From Prochlorococcus sp. AG-363-P19 (GTDB taxonomy: Bacteria > Cyanobacteriota > Cyanobacteriia > PCC-6307 > Cyanobiaceae), in assembly GCA_003280055.1 (NCBI GenBank), contig QCGG01000006.1:49053-113052 (forward strand): a stretch of 64,000 nucleotides of DNA, written 5' to 3'. The translations under genes and the position numbers were made by a program. The notes below the pieces were generated by a model, which was not told the DNA's origin, did no database searches, and was given only the letters and a program-made list of their open reading frames with translations. Shown one piece after another: positions 1-8,713 of the stretch. Each line of letters opens with the position of its first letter. Position 1 is the first letter of the stretch.

Positions 1-662
1 GGTTGTTTGTTTAGCAAACCGTGAAGTTCCTCAGCAAGAAGATTTTCAAATTGTTCACTAGTCGGTTGATTTGGAAGCCCAAGCCCCCCAAAACTGCTTC
101 CACGATGATTAGCCAGATCTTCAAGATCAATAACAGCTTCTTTTTTTTCTGCAAGAGCAATTAATAATTCTGTTTTTCCTGAGCCAGTCCTACCACCAAC
201 GACCCTTAGCAAGAATTCTTTCTCGAATTGCGCAAGAACCCATCGTCGGTAGCTTTTGTAGCCGCCCTCGAGAAGAATTGGATTTAGATCGGCAAGTTCT
301 GCAAGCCAAGCCAAACTAGATGATCTCATTCCACCTCTCCAACAATAAAGTCTGATTGAGGGGTTAAGTTTTTTGTTAGAACCTACATAGCCCTCTTTCG
401 ATATTTTTATAAGAGAGTTTGCTAGTTTTTCGATTTTGGGACCTGTATACCTAAGCCCAAGCAGGATTGCTTTTTCCCTTCCTATCCTCTTATAGGTTTT
501 ACCAACCTCTTTCCTTTCCTCATCGCTGAATAGAGGAAGGTTTATTGCTCCAGGGAAATGCCCTTGAGAGAATTCGGAAGGGCTGCGGACGTCTACCAGA
601 GGCCCACTCGCTCTTCGGAATTCATTTAATGGGAAAATAGATTGAATTCCAAGGCCTGACAT
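1..662 (-). CDS. selU: tRNA 2-selenouridine synthase (partial, runs off left edge)
   Basis: The minus-strand frame opens with ATG at 662 and stays open to the window edge, so the C-terminal part is missing. SelU (MnmH/YbbB) replaces sulfur by selenium, via a geranylated intermediate, at the wobble 2-thiouridine of some tRNAs. The first ~120 residues form a rhodanese domain with the active-site motif YCWRGGMRS (Cys about residue 107). A P-loop, GGRTGSGKT, follows at about residues 156-164. Rhodanese fused to a P-loop domain is the SelU architecture. The selenophosphate synthase partner selD is not in this window. The divergent neighbour is gun4, 42 bases away. Confidence 0.9.
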   Translation of the reverse strand, partial: MSGLGIQSIFPLNEFRRASGPLVDVRSPSEFSQGHFPGAINLPLFSDEERKEVGKTYKRIGREKAILLGLRYTGPKIEKLANSLIKISKEGYVGSNKKLNPSIRLYCWRGGMRSSSLAWLAELADLNPILLEGGYKSYRRWVLAQFEKEFLLRVVGGRTGSGKTELLIALAEKKEAVIDLEDLANHRGSSFGGLGLPNQPTSEQFENLLAEELHGLLNKQ

Positions 663-704
663 AGTGGGTAAACGCCGGGTCACTGATTAGGTCGATTGTT
701 TTCT

Positions 705-1421
705 ATGGTCTCTACATCTCCCTCTTCTAACAACCTCAGTATTCATGAGCTATTAGAGAAATTCAAGAGTTCTTCCATTCGTCAGAAAAGAACTCTGACT
801 AAAGAAATCGAGGAAAGGGTGGGGGAAATAGCTCAATTAGGATCAGAGGTGCTAAGTCCTTTTGATCCTGAAAGCGATGATTGGGCAGCAGGATGGATTT
901 TGCAAATTTTGCAACGCCATGAACCTGATGCTCTTAAGAATGTTTTAGAAAAGAGTTCTGCTGGTTGGTTTAAATCTCCTTCGGCTGTAGATATTGATTA
1001 TGCTCCTTTGCAAGAAGCATTGCTTAAAGAAAATTTTGAAGAAGCAGATCGATTGACAAGTTCTACTCTTAGAAAGTTGGCAGGACCTGATGCTGAAAAA
1101 CGAGGTTATGTTTACTTCTCTGAGGTTGGATTTATGAATGGCCTTGATTTAGAAACAATGGACCGTTTATGGATTGCTTATTCACAAGGCAAGTTTGGGT
1201 TCTCTGTACAGGCACGTATTTTGAAGGCTTTAAATGGTCGTTATGAGCTCCTATGGCCGAGAATTGGCTGGAAAAAAGATGCAGTCTGGACGAGATATCC
1301 TTCAGCGTTCAGATGGGATCTCGATGCACCTGAAGGTCACATGCCTTTAGTTAACCAGCTTCGGGGAGTAAGACTTATAGATGCAATTCTGACCCATCCT
1401 GCCCTTACAGATCGACGTTAG
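705..1421 (+). CDS. gun4: GUN4 domain protein, Mg-chelatase/tetrapyrrole regulator
   Basis: GUN4 binds protoporphyrin IX and Mg-protoporphyrin and stimulates Mg-chelatase (ChlH) at the first committed step of chlorophyll synthesis. The C-terminal half carries the GUN4 core: an IDYAPLQEALLKENFEEAD segment, then LDLETMDRLWIAYSQGKFGFSVQ, a conserved IGW and a final APEGHMPL stretch. The N-terminal ~95 residues form the extra helical domain seen in cyanobacterial GUN4. ATG at 705 was preferred. An in-frame TTG at 696 would add three residues. Family assignment is firm from the motifs; regulation is not visible. Confidence 0.9.
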   Translation: MVSTSPSSNNLSIHELLEKFKSSSIRQKRTLTKEIEERVGEIAQLGSEVLSPFDPESDDWAAGWILQILQRHEPDALKNVLEKSSAGWFKSPSAVDIDYAPLQEALLKENFEEADRLTSSTLRKLAGPDAEKRGYVYFSEVGFMNGLDLETMDRLWIAYSQGKFGFSVQARILKALNGRYELLWPRIGWKKDAVWTRYPSAFRWDLDAPEGHMPLVNQLRGVRLIDAILTHPALTDRR

Positions 1422-1503
1422 AGGAGGGGATCGGCTTTCTGCATCTGGCTGAAAGGATTTTGGCGGTTATTGTCAAATTAGATAAAAGTCATATTTTGCT
1501 TTA

Positions 1504-2001
1504 ATGGCTTCCAGCTCCGACAAAGTTGTTTTTGGATTGATCAGACGCTTTGGTCGTTTGCAGAGCTCAACTTTTCGTTGGTCTGAATTTAATTTCTCTT
1601 CAACTTTGCATTTATCACCTCACTTAAAAATTTTGCTAGAACCTGTTAATTGCAAGGAAACTTTTCTAAAATTAGAACTTGGGCTTCATGAAGCTTTGGT
1701 AAATGCTGTGAAACATGGCAATTCTGAAGACCCAAATAAGTCTTTAAGAATTAGAAGGATTTTGACTCCTAACTGGTTAGTTTGGCAGATACAAGATGAG
1801 GGAAATGGCTTGCCTCACTCAAAGAGGGTAGGCGTCTTGCCTTCCATTTTGGGTTCTGATAGAGGAAGAGGCCTTTTTTTGATATATCAATGTTTTGACG
1901 ATGTTCGTTGGAGTCGTCGTGGCAATCGCTTGCAACTTGCGTATAGAAGGAATAAGCCCCTTATTGGCGAGGGCAACCGGGGTCTTTCAAGTCTCCTTTA
2001 A
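1504..2001 (+). CDS. Anti-sigma-factor-type (RsbW-like) ATPase domain protein
   Basis: A 165-residue single-domain HATPase of the RsbW/SpoIIAB type. The N box is visible as LGLHEALVNAVKHGN (about residues 59-73), the G1 box as IQDEGNGLP (about 97-105), and the G2 box as GRGLFLIYQCFD (about 120-131). Such proteins are serine kinases that sequester sigma factors or act in partner-switching modules. No sigma factor, STAS anti-anti-sigma protein or PP2C phosphatase is encoded next to it, so its partner must lie elsewhere. Its 3' end overlaps the convergent gene at 1961-2209 by 41 bases. The family is clear; the biological role is unknown. Confidence 0.75.
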   Translation: MASSSDKVVFGLIRRFGRLQSSTFRWSEFNFSSTLHLSPHLKILLEPVNCKETFLKLELGLHEALVNAVKHGNSEDPNKSLRIRRILTPNWLVWQIQDEGNGLPHSKRVGVLPSILGSDRGRGLFLIYQCFDDVRWSRRGNRLQLAYRRNKPLIGEGNRGLSSLL

Positions 2002-2209
2002 GCCATTTTAAAGCTTGTAAAGAAAGTGTTTCTACATCTGAATGCTTTCCACCTTGAAGTAATTGAAGTAGTGCCCCAGAAAGTAGCTCGGCAGCTCTGT
2101 GGTCAGCGTCGGATTTGAGCTTATGCCATTTTTTGTGATTTAGTGTTAGAAGTGAATGCAATTCTTTTGCGCAAATCTTAGTCTCAGCAGGCCACTTTGA
2201 ATCAATCAT
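1961..2209 (-). CDS. Small conserved-type hypothetical protein
   Basis: An 82-residue protein with no motif I recognise. It looks entirely helical and soluble, with many Lys, His and Leu residues and a central segment HRAAELLSGALLQLLQGGKH. It follows the methyltransferase gene, stop to start by only six bases, on the same strand, so the two are likely co-transcribed. The last 41 bases lie antisense to the end of the anti-sigma-like gene. The tight spacing is the main support for it being real; no function is claimed. Confidence 0.55.
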   Translation of the reverse strand: MIDSKWPAETKICAKELHSLLTLNHKKWHKLKSDADHRAAELLSGALLQLLQGGKHSDVETLSLQALKWLKGDLKDPGCPRQ

Positions 2210-2215
2210 TTCCTT

Positions 2216-3298
2216 TTAAGAAGTTTTTTTTAATGGATTTAATGGTTTTTTGGCAGTCCAAACTCTTGTCATGAAAAATGATTCTGAGGTTATATTTTCG
2301 AAGCCAGTAGTTGAGAGTTTGTAATTAATATCATCGTGAATATAGTCTTTATAAAATGGTTCATGGAAAACTTTGTGAAAGTTACTAAGCACTAGTTCAA
2401 ATTCAGGCGAATCTTCTAATTGAATTGAATCAGCCAAGACTAAAATACCCCCAGGTTCTATTACTCTAAAGCATTCATTTAAAACATTTTCTCGTGCATA
2501 GCGTGGCAATTCATGGAATAAGTATACACAAGTCACTCCTTGAATAGTTGATGATTCAAAAGGTAATGCCTCCGCATTTCCTCTTATGAGTTGAACTAAA
2601 GGACCATTCTGTTTGTTTAAAGAAAGATTTGCTTTTCGTAGATAGGATAGGGAAAGATCAATGCCTAAAAGTTCAATTTCGGGCATTGATCTTTGTATTT
2701 GTAGTAATGTTCGCCCTGTACCAGTTGCAATATCAAGTACTTTAATGCTTGATTTCTTTCTAGATCTGAAAACCTGAAGACCGTTTTTCAAAGGTGCTAA
2801 TACTCTCCTCCTCATTGCGTCTGCAGTTCCATTGAATAAAATCTCTACTTGTAAGTCGTATAGACCGGCAGAGTGATTGCTTAAATAACCATCTGTTTGA
2901 TGGTGAAAATTCTGAAGGTAGTAATCAGGATATATATTCTTGTCGACTTCATTAGGTAGATCTTGGATCTTGTTGATCTTTCGCCTTTCCCAGGTTGATG
3001 GTAGGTCAAGCCAAACCAAGGGGTAACGAGTTGCCCAATCAAGCCAGGGAGCTTCAAAAAGTTGAGCTTTAGAGTAAATACCTCTTTCGGCATCTTGCCA
3101 GTCTTGATGCTCCAGTTGATCTATTGATTTTCTAAGAGAGAGAAGTAGTTCTCTAGAGACAGGTTCTAAGTTCGGAACAGCGCTAGGTGCAAGTAATTCC
3201 ATTAGTTTTGTACTAAGCTCCTTATGAGCCATGCCAGCAATACTCTTGCCGTATTGCAAAGTTTTATAAGCAATTTTAGTTAGTTCTGGTTGCGGCAT
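2216..3298 (-). CDS. Class I SAM-dependent methyltransferase
   Basis: A 360-residue protein with a Rossmann-type methyltransferase domain in its second half. Motif I is VLDIATGTGRTLLQI (about residues 187-201), the acidic end of strand 2 is ELLGIDLS, and the later motifs are GNAEALPF and VIEPGGILVLADS. The N-terminal ~150 residues have no recognisable domain and contain many aromatics (WLDWATRYPLVWLDLP). The layout resembles UbiE/COQ5-like methyltransferases with an added N-terminal domain, found widely in cyanobacteria. The substrate is not deducible. It probably forms a two-gene unit with the small gene immediately downstream. Confidence 0.75.
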   Translation of the reverse strand: MPQPELTKIAYKTLQYGKSIAGMAHKELSTKLMELLAPSAVPNLEPVSRELLLSLRKSIDQLEHQDWQDAERGIYSKAQLFEAPWLDWATRYPLVWLDLPSTWERRKINKIQDLPNEVDKNIYPDYYLQNFHHQTDGYLSNHSAGLYDLQVEILFNGTADAMRRRVLAPLKNGLQVFRSRKKSSIKVLDIATGTGRTLLQIQRSMPEIELLGIDLSLSYLRKANLSLNKQNGPLVQLIRGNAEALPFESSTIQGVTCVYLFHELPRYARENVLNECFRVIEPGGILVLADSIQLEDSPEFELVLSNFHKVFHEPFYKDYIHDDINYKLSTTGFENITSESFFMTRVWTAKKPLNPLKKTS

Positions 3299-3465
3299 AA
3301 ATCGGATGAATTAAAAATTGCACAAGATTAGATTATTCTTGCATTAGGATTTTAAAAGAAATTCTAATTGCTCTAGCTAAGATATCAAACTTTTACGGAT
3401 GAAGTTGTTTTGTGAATAACAAGCCAGTCTGAAATTGATGATTGGTTTTTCATGATCAAGAAAAC

Positions 3466-3816
3466 TTATACGCATTTCTTCTCTGAGATTTCTAGAATAG
3501 CGTCACTTATTTCCTTCCAGTTGTGTTGAGCTTCTATGGACTTAAGTCCTTCAAGATTTTGACTTATTAATTTGATTAAAATCTTGGATTGAATACACGC
3601 CTCTTCAGAATCTCTTTGTTGAATCAACCTGTCTAAATGTTCAATTCGTGTATTTATTTGAGAGAGGATTTTTTTGGTTTCTAAAACGTTAAATGAATCT
3701 ATCTCGGAACCATAACTTTTGATTGAATAAGTATAAATCGGAGAAAACAAAAATATCAAAAAAGAGAGCTTTGTGATTCTAGTTAGAAAGTTTTTGATTG
3801 GAATTGTGCCTCTCAT
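3466..3816 (-). CDS. Hypothetical protein with N-terminal membrane or signal segment
   Basis: A 116-residue protein. Residues ~16-32 are hydrophobic (LSFLIFLFSPIYTYSI) after a basic N-terminus, giving a signal peptide or anchor. The rest is helical and charged, with two Cys residues (EEACIQ and the C-terminal EKKCV). It resembles small exported helical-bundle proteins, but I cannot name a family. Its ATG lies only 11 bases after the glnA terminator hairpin and has no visible Shine-Dalgarno sequence, so either it is fed by read-through or the true start is further in. Moderate confidence that it is a gene. Confidence 0.5.
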   Translation of the reverse strand: MRGTIPIKNFLTRITKLSFLIFLFSPIYTYSIKSYGSEIDSFNVLETKKILSQINTRIEHLDRLIQQRDSEEACIQSKILIKLISQNLEGLKSIEAQHNWKEISDAILEISEKKCV

Positions 3817-3827
3817 TTACTTAGAAT

Positions 3828-3864
3828 AATAAGAGCATGCCTTAGCCTTTAGCATGCTCTTATT
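3828..3864 (-). terminator. Rho-independent terminator of glnA
   Basis: A perfect 13-bp inverted repeat (3828-3840 pairs with 3852-3864; arm AATAAGAGCATGC) with an 11-base loop. On the minus strand it lies 31 bases past the glnA stop and is followed by TTATTATT-type U-rich sequence. The stem is nearly symmetrical and T-rich on both sides, so it could work in both directions. Confidence 0.8.
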
Positions 3865-3895
3865 TATAGTTGGCAAAAGTATTTAGCCGATTTTC

Positions 3896-5317
3896 CTAGG
3901 CATCGTAATACATTACAAACTCATGGGGATGTGGGCGTTGGCGAAGCTGCTGAACCTCTTCGTATTTAATGTCAATCCAGTTTTCTATAAAGTCCTCGGT
4001 AAATACCCCCCCTTCTGTGAGGTATTTGTGATCTGCCTTTAGGGACTCTAGTGCTCCATTAAGAGAAGAAGGAACAGTCGCGATGTTTGCAAGTTGTTCT
4101 GAAGGGAGCTCAAACAAGTCGACATCGACTCCATCCCCTGGATCTATTTGATTTTTGATGCCATCAATTCCAGCCATCATCATTGCACTGAAAGCAAGAT
4201 ATGGATTCGCCATGGCATCTCCAGGCCTGAATTCGAACCGCTTGGCTTTAGGGTTTGCTCCAGTCAAGGGGATTCGAACTGCAGCTGACCTGTTTCCTTG
4301 AGAATACACAAGGTTTACTGGGGCTTCAAAGCCAGGAACCAATCTCTTGTAGCTATTTGTGGTGGGATTTGAAAATGCCAAGAATGAAGGGGCATGCTTA
4401 AGAATTCCTCCGATATACCAACGAGCCGTTTGTGACAAATTCGCATACGTGCCTTCCCCAAAGAAAAGTGGTTGCCCTCCTTTCCAAAGGCTTTGGTGTA
4501 CATGCATTCCTGTTCCATTGTCATTGAAAACAGGTTTTGGCATAAACGTCGCAGTTTTTCCATATTTGCGAGCAACATTTCTGACTACGTATTTGTATGT
4601 CATTACATTGTCGGCAGCATTAATTAACTCTGAGAACTTCATTCCAAGTTCATGTTGACCAGCACCAGCAACTTCATGGTGATGTTTTTCTATTGGAATG
4701 CCTAGTTGACCCATAAGCAACAACATCTCAGATCGTATGTCTTGAGCTGTGTCATTGGGGGCAACGGGAAAATAGCCTTCTTTAATTTGGATTTTGTAGG
4801 CAAGGTTGCCACCTTCTTCAATCCTTCCTGTGTTCCAGGGAGCTTCAATTGTGTCAACGCTGTAAAAACAGCCTCCTTCGCTTGAGTTGTAACGAACATC
4901 ATCGAAGATGAAAAACTCTGGCTCCGCTCCGAAAAATGCAGTATCAGCAAGTCCAGTGCTGCCAAGGTAAGCAAGTGCTTTTTGGGCAAGTGCTCTTGGA
5001 CATCTTGAATAAGGTTCTCCGCTTCGAGGCTCTTGGATAGAGCAAATAAGACTAAGGGTCTTGTGCTTGTAAAACGGATCTATCCAGGCAGTATTTGCAT
5101 CAGGAACCATCGCCATGTCTGATTCATTGATGGCTTTCCATCCACGTATAGAAGAACCATCAAATGCCAGACCTGATTGAAAAGATTCCTCTTCAATCAT
5201 GTCTGTGGTGACAGTTAGATGTTGCCATTTACCATGGAGGTCAGTGAATTTCAGGTCAATCAGTTCAATGCCTTGGTCCTTGATTAGGCGGAGAACGTCC
5301 TGCGAAGATTTGCTCAT
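3896..5317 (-). CDS. glnA: Type I glutamine synthetase
   Basis: GlnA makes glutamine from glutamate, ammonium and ATP and is the entry point of nitrogen. The 473-residue length is that of a dodecameric GSI. Visible landmarks are the N-terminal [12 protein letters not shown] segment, the latch FDGSSIRGW, the metal/substrate region [12 protein letters not shown], the [11 protein letters not shown] segment, the ATP-binding [16 protein letters not shown] and the substrate loop [10 protein letters not shown]. At the site where enterobacterial GS is adenylylated on Tyr (NLYDLP) this protein has DLFELP, so that Tyr is Phe, in keeping with the absence of adenylylation control in cyanobacteria. Its promoter carries a perfect NtcA site and a strong terminator follows. 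Confidence 0.97.
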   Translation of the reverse strand: MSKSSQDVLRLIKDQGIELIDLKFTDLHGKWQHLTVTTDMIEEESFQSGLAFDGSSIRGWKAINESDMAMVPDANTAWIDPFYKHKTLSLICSIQEPRSGEPYSRCPRALAQKALAYLGSTGLADTAFFGAEPEFFIFDDVRYNSSEGGCFYSVDTIEAPWNTGRIEEGGNLAYKIQIKEGYFPVAPNDTAQDIRSEMLLLMGQLGIPIEKHHHEVAGAGQHELGMKFSELINAADNVMTYKYVVRNVARKYGKTATFMPKPVFNDNGTGMHVHQSLWKGGQPLFFGEGTYANLSQTARWYIGGILKHAPSFLAFSNPTTNSYKRLVPGFEAPVNLVYSQGNRSAAVRIPLTGANPKAKRFEFRPGDAMANPYLAFSAMMMAGIDGIKNQIDPGDGVDVDLFELPSEQLANIATVPSSLNGALESLKADHKYLTEGGVFTEDFIENWIDIKYEEVQQLRQRPHPHEFVMYYDA

Positions 5318-5353
5318 ACCAAAAGAACTGATGAATCAATAGTTAGGTAACAG

Positions 5354-5396
5354 AAACTAGAGAGCTTTCGCCCTTTTGTTTTGTATCAAAAGGTAC
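5354..5396 (-). promoter_or_regulatory. NtcA-activated promoter of glnA
   Basis: GTA-N8-TAC, the perfect NtcA palindrome, sits at 5383-5396. On the minus strand it is followed after 23 bases by TAGTTT (5354-5359), which fits the TAN3T -10 element of class II NtcA promoters. The -10 lies 36 bases upstream of the glnA ATG. NtcA is the CRP-family nitrogen regulator of cyanobacteria that senses 2-oxoglutarate. The short implied leader leaves no room for a glutamine riboswitch. Confidence 0.85.
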
Positions 5397-5562
5397 TTTT
5401 TGACAATAACCAAGTTTTCTTCTTTTTCTCGCAATCCTTGAGAACTATGTGATAGTAGTCATTCTCGGGTTTTAGTGAATCATTTTTGTGAGTGGATGCC
5501 ATTGCAATCCCTCAAAAAAACTTCCCTTGTACAAATGCTTCAGCGTAGGCTCTAGGAAATAA

Positions 5563-6765
5563 ATGTACCAATTCAGAGTCTTGTCGAAGACGCAATACCT
5601 CTCACAAGTTGACCGAAGCCACAAAAAGGACTTCAATCCGATTTCTGTTCCAGAGCGACTATTGCTTGGACCAGGGCCTTCCAATTCTCATCCCGATGTC
5701 CTAAGAGCAATTGCTCAGCCTCCTATAGGCCATCTTGATCCCTATTACATAGATTTAATGGGTGAAGTTCAGGAATTGCTTAGATATGTTTGGCAGACGG
5801 ATAATCGACTGACCCTTCCAATGAGCGGTACTGGTAGTTCAGCTATGGAGGCCACGCTTGCGAATTCCATAGAGGAGGGTGAAAAAGTTTTAGTTGCGAT
5901 TAATGGGTATTTCGGTAACCGTTTAGCTGATATGGCTTCAAGGTATAAGGCAGAGGTTGTGACTGTTGAAAAGGATTGGGGAGAAGCCTTTTCTTTAGAG
6001 GATATTGAAGAAGCTTTACTGACCCATAAACCGGCAATTATTGCCATGGTTCACGCTGAGACTTCTACAGGGGTTTGTCAGCCAATGGAAGGCATTGGTG
6101 ACCTTTGCGTAAAGCATGACTGCCTTTTGGTTTTGGACACTGTTACTTCCTTAGGAGGTGTGCCTCTTTTCCTTGATAAGTGGAAGATTGATTTGGCATA
6201 CAGTTGCAGCCAGAAGGGCTTGAGTTGTCCTCCTGGTCTGGGTCCCTTCACTATGGGCCCTCGGGCTGAAGAAAAGCTTTCTAAAAGAAAAGAAAAGGTA
6301 CCTAATTGGTATTTGGATGTTTCTCTTTTGAACCAGTATTGGGGAAGTGATCGGGTTTATCACCACACAGCTCCAGTCAATATGAATTTTGGTATTCGCG
6401 AAGCTTTAAGACTTTTAGCTGAAGAGGGAATTGAAAATGCTTGGCAAAGACACAGAAGTAATGCTGAAAAGCTATGGAAAGGATTGGAGTCTCTTGGACT
6501 CAATCTTCATGTTGCGGAGGCTCTTAGGCTTCCAACTTTAACTACGGTTGTAATTCCAAGTGATGTAAATGGCAAAGCATTCAGTAGCCATTTGCTTAAC
6601 AAATATGGGGTAGAAATTGGAGGTGGATTGGGTTCTCTTGCAGGAAAAGTCTGGAGAATAGGTTTGATGGGGTATAACTCCAACTCTGAAAACGTAGAGA
6701 ATTTGCTCAATTTGTTTGATACGGAACTTCCAAATTTCCGCGAGAAGCTTTCCTCTGCTGCTTAA
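5563..6765 (+). CDS. Class V aminotransferase (serine/alanine-glyoxylate type)
   Basis: A 400-residue PLP enzyme of the alanine-glyoxylate / serine-glyoxylate / purine-catabolism (PucG) branch. It starts with the glyoxylate-aminotransferase signature LLLGPGPSNSHPDVL. It has the SGTGSSAMEA phosphate-binding turn (about 88-97), the HAETSTGV motif, the LDTVTSLGG Asp pair and the PLP lysine in SCSQKGLSCPPG (Lys ~218). The likely role is photorespiratory glyoxylate-to-glycine conversion. It is divergent from glnA across 245 bases. Its last 59 bases overlap convergent tadA. The exact amino donor cannot be read from sequence. Confidence 0.85.
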   Translation: MYQFRVLSKTQYLSQVDRSHKKDFNPISVPERLLLGPGPSNSHPDVLRAIAQPPIGHLDPYYIDLMGEVQELLRYVWQTDNRLTLPMSGTGSSAMEATLANSIEEGEKVLVAINGYFGNRLADMASRYKAEVVTVEKDWGEAFSLEDIEEALLTHKPAIIAMVHAETSTGVCQPMEGIGDLCVKHDCLLVLDTVTSLGGVPLFLDKWKIDLAYSCSQKGLSCPPGLGPFTMGPRAEEKLSKRKEKVPNWYLDVSLLNQYWGSDRVYHHTAPVNMNFGIREALRLLAEEGIENAWQRHRSNAEKLWKGLESLGLNLHVAEALRLPTLTTVVIPSDVNGKAFSSHLLNKYGVEIGGGLGSLAGKVWRIGLMGYNSNSENVENLLNLFDTELPNFREKLSSAA

Positions 6766-7234
6766 ACCAACCTTCAAGTTGGGACCTAGCCTCTTTCTCC
6801 TTGATCCCGCTATGGACAACCATATGATGGTGGGCACTTTTGTGATTAGCCAGGTTAATTGTCCCGCCTAAACCTCCTCGTTTGAAATCATGGGTGGCGA
6901 AAATTACTTGCCCCATACGAGCTTGTATTAATGCCCCTGCGCACATTGGACATGGTTCTAGTGTAACTATCAAAAGGCAGTCATTGAATCTCCAATCGCC
7001 TTTTATTAGAGCAGCTTGTCTAAGTGCGATTAGTTCAGCGTGACCTAAGGGGTCATGATTTCTTTCTCGTTGATTACTTCCATGGCCAATGCATTTACCA
7101 TTTTTATCAAGAATTATTGCGCAAACAGGTACTTCGCCAACTTTTCCAAGCTTTTCAGCTCTATTCAGAAGTCGTTCCATCCATGAAACGACTTCTTGTT
7201 CAGAAAGTTCAGTGAATTTGTTCAAGAGCTCCAA
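6707..7234 (-). CDS. tadA: tRNA-specific adenosine deaminase (A34 to inosine)
   Basis: TadA deaminates wobble adenosine of tRNA-Arg(ACG) to inosine. The 175-residue protein has the cytidine-deaminase zinc signature: HAE (His ~65, Glu ~67) followed by PCPMCAGA (Cys ~95 and ~98). The segment FATHDFKRGGLGG downstream matches the TadA-specific ATxDxKxGaxGS/T region. It converges on the aminotransferase gene with a 59-base overlap at the 3' ends, so the C-terminal ~20 residues are encoded antisense to its neighbour. The family and function are secure. Confidence 0.92.
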   Translation of the reverse strand: MELLNKFTELSEQEVVSWMERLLNRAEKLGKVGEVPVCAIILDKNGKCIGHGSNQRERNHDPLGHAELIALRQAALIKGDWRFNDCLLIVTLEPCPMCAGALIQARMGQVIFATHDFKRGGLGGTINLANHKSAHHHMVVHSGIKEKEARSQLEGWFKQQRKASRGNLEVPYQTN

Positions 7235-7300
7235 TTTGTAGCTTGCCTATAACGCAGAGAGCGATTAAGAGCCAGAATGAGATTTGAATAAGGTTAGTTC

Positions 7301-8713
7301 TTGGCTGGCAGTACTCAAATCAAGCCGGCCACTTCGTTGGCGTTATTTGCTTCGCCCGATGTAGTGGACCCAATACTGCACTCCTTTTTGCAGGATGCTA
7401 GTGCCCGACTTTGCAAATGGTTTGGGGAAGCTTCTTTAAGAGGGCCATTGCCTTTTGTGAGGGAATTTCCTTCAGTATTGCCTGGGGTGAAAGGGCTCAC
7501 TTATGAAGATCTTCTTGCTGATCTTCAGCTTGTAATGGACGGTGCTTATCAACCATTGCATCCTGGTGCCCTTGCACATCTTGATCCACCTCCTTTGACA
7601 GCATCTATTGCGGCGGATTTGATATGTTCTGGGCTCAATAACAATCTTTTGGCTGAAGAGTTGTCGCCAAGTCTTTCAAGATTGGAACGAGAAATATGCA
7701 GATGGTTTGCAGATTCGTTAGGTCTACCGCCTACTTCTGGAGGAGTTGCAGCAAGTGGGGGAAGCTTAAGTAACTTAATGGCTCTTGTTGTAGCTCGTGA
7801 AAATGCCGGTTTGAGAAATGAAAAAAAGGCAGTGGTTATTGCTAGTGAGGATGCACATGTATCTCTTTTGAAGGCTGTTCGTGTGATGGGTCTTTCAGAT
7901 GACTCTTTAGAAATTATTCCTACAGATGCAGAAGGAAAGATGTCTCTGGAAACTCTAAAAAGTCGTATGGATGCTCTTAAGTCGAATGGTCATAAATGTT
8001 TTGTAGTTGTTGCAACTGCCGGAACTACAGCTCGTGGCGCAGTAGACCCTTTAGTTGAATTGAGTCAGATTTGTAATCGCGAAGGTTTGTGGTTGCATAT
8101 AGATGCAGCTATTGGTGGAGTTTTTGCACTATCAGAACAAACTTCCGATTTGGTTTTAGGTTTAGAGACTGCTGATTCTATTACTTTAAATCCTCAAAAA
8201 GTTCTTGGGATTCCGAAAACCTCTTCTTTATTATTGTTAGCTGATAGATCTATTCTTTCAAAAACTTTCTCAACTGGCTTGCCCTATATGGAGCCCTCCT
8301 GGGGAGAAGCTCATTGTGGTGAGTTAGGGCTTCAGGGTTCTAGGTCTGCAGAAGTTCTAAAACTGTGGCTAGGCCTTAGGCAGTTAGGGCTTGAAGGAGT
8401 AAATGAATTGCTTGGAACGGCTGTTAGTCGAAGGAGTTATTTGCAAGGTAAATTAGATCATCTTCAATTTAATATTATGAGTGGGCCTTTACATCTTATT
8501 TCATTTACTCCTAGCAACATTGATCATAAAGCCTCTTCACTATGGTCTGCTTCTACAAGACAGAACTTGTTAGGTGAAAAATTTATGCTTTCGAGGCCTT
8601 TTTATAAAGGAAAACATTATCTAAAGGCAGTTTTAGGTAACCCAAAAACAACTTCTTCACATCTTGATCATTTAGCGACCCTCTTGAATGACTCTGTTAA
8701 GGAAAGTCCTTAA
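7301..8713 (+). CDS. Group II PLP-dependent amino acid decarboxylase
   Basis: A 470-residue fold-type I decarboxylase of the Glu/aromatic/2,4-diaminobutyrate decarboxylase group. It shows the GGVAASGGSLSNLMAL motif (about 147-162), the SEDAHVSLLKAVRVMG helix, VATAGTTARGAVDP, the HIDAAIGG aspartate (Asp ~268) and the PLP lysine in LNPQKVLGIPKT (Lys ~300). Family members usually have NPHK or DPHK, so Gln replaces the usual His next to the Lys. The substrate is unassigned. The start is TTG at 7301; I saw no better ATG near the first homologous region. The stop overlaps the next start (TAATG). Confidence 0.8.
   Translation: MAGSTQIKPATSLALFASPDVVDPILHSFLQDASARLCKWFGEASLRGPLPFVREFPSVLPGVKGLTYEDLLADLQLVMDGAYQPLHPGALAHLDPPPLTASIAADLICSGLNNNLLAEELSPSLSRLEREICRWFADSLGLPPTSGGVAASGGSLSNLMALVVARENAGLRNEKKAVVIASEDAHVSLLKAVRVMGLSDDSLEIIPTDAEGKMSLETLKSRMDALKSNGHKCFVVVATAGTTARGAVDPLVELSQICNREGLWLHIDAAIGGVFALSEQTSDLVLGLETADSITLNPQKVLGIPKTSSLLLLADRSILSKTFSTGLPYMEPSWGEAHCGELGLQGSRSAEVLKLWLGLRQLGLEGVNELLGTAVSRRSYLQGKLDHLQFNIMSGPLHLISFTPSNIDHKASSLWSASTRQNLLGEKFMLSRPFYKGKHYLKAVLGNPKTTSSHLDHLATLLNDSVKESP

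Noticed and set aside
1..662. selU as a pseudogene
   Set aside because: The frame is open to the window edge with all motifs intact; it is merely cut by the window.
5318..5353. Possible glutamine riboswitch ahead of glnA
   Set aside because: The NtcA -10 element leaves a leader of about 30 bases, too short for the known glnA RNA, and its conserved sequence is not seen.
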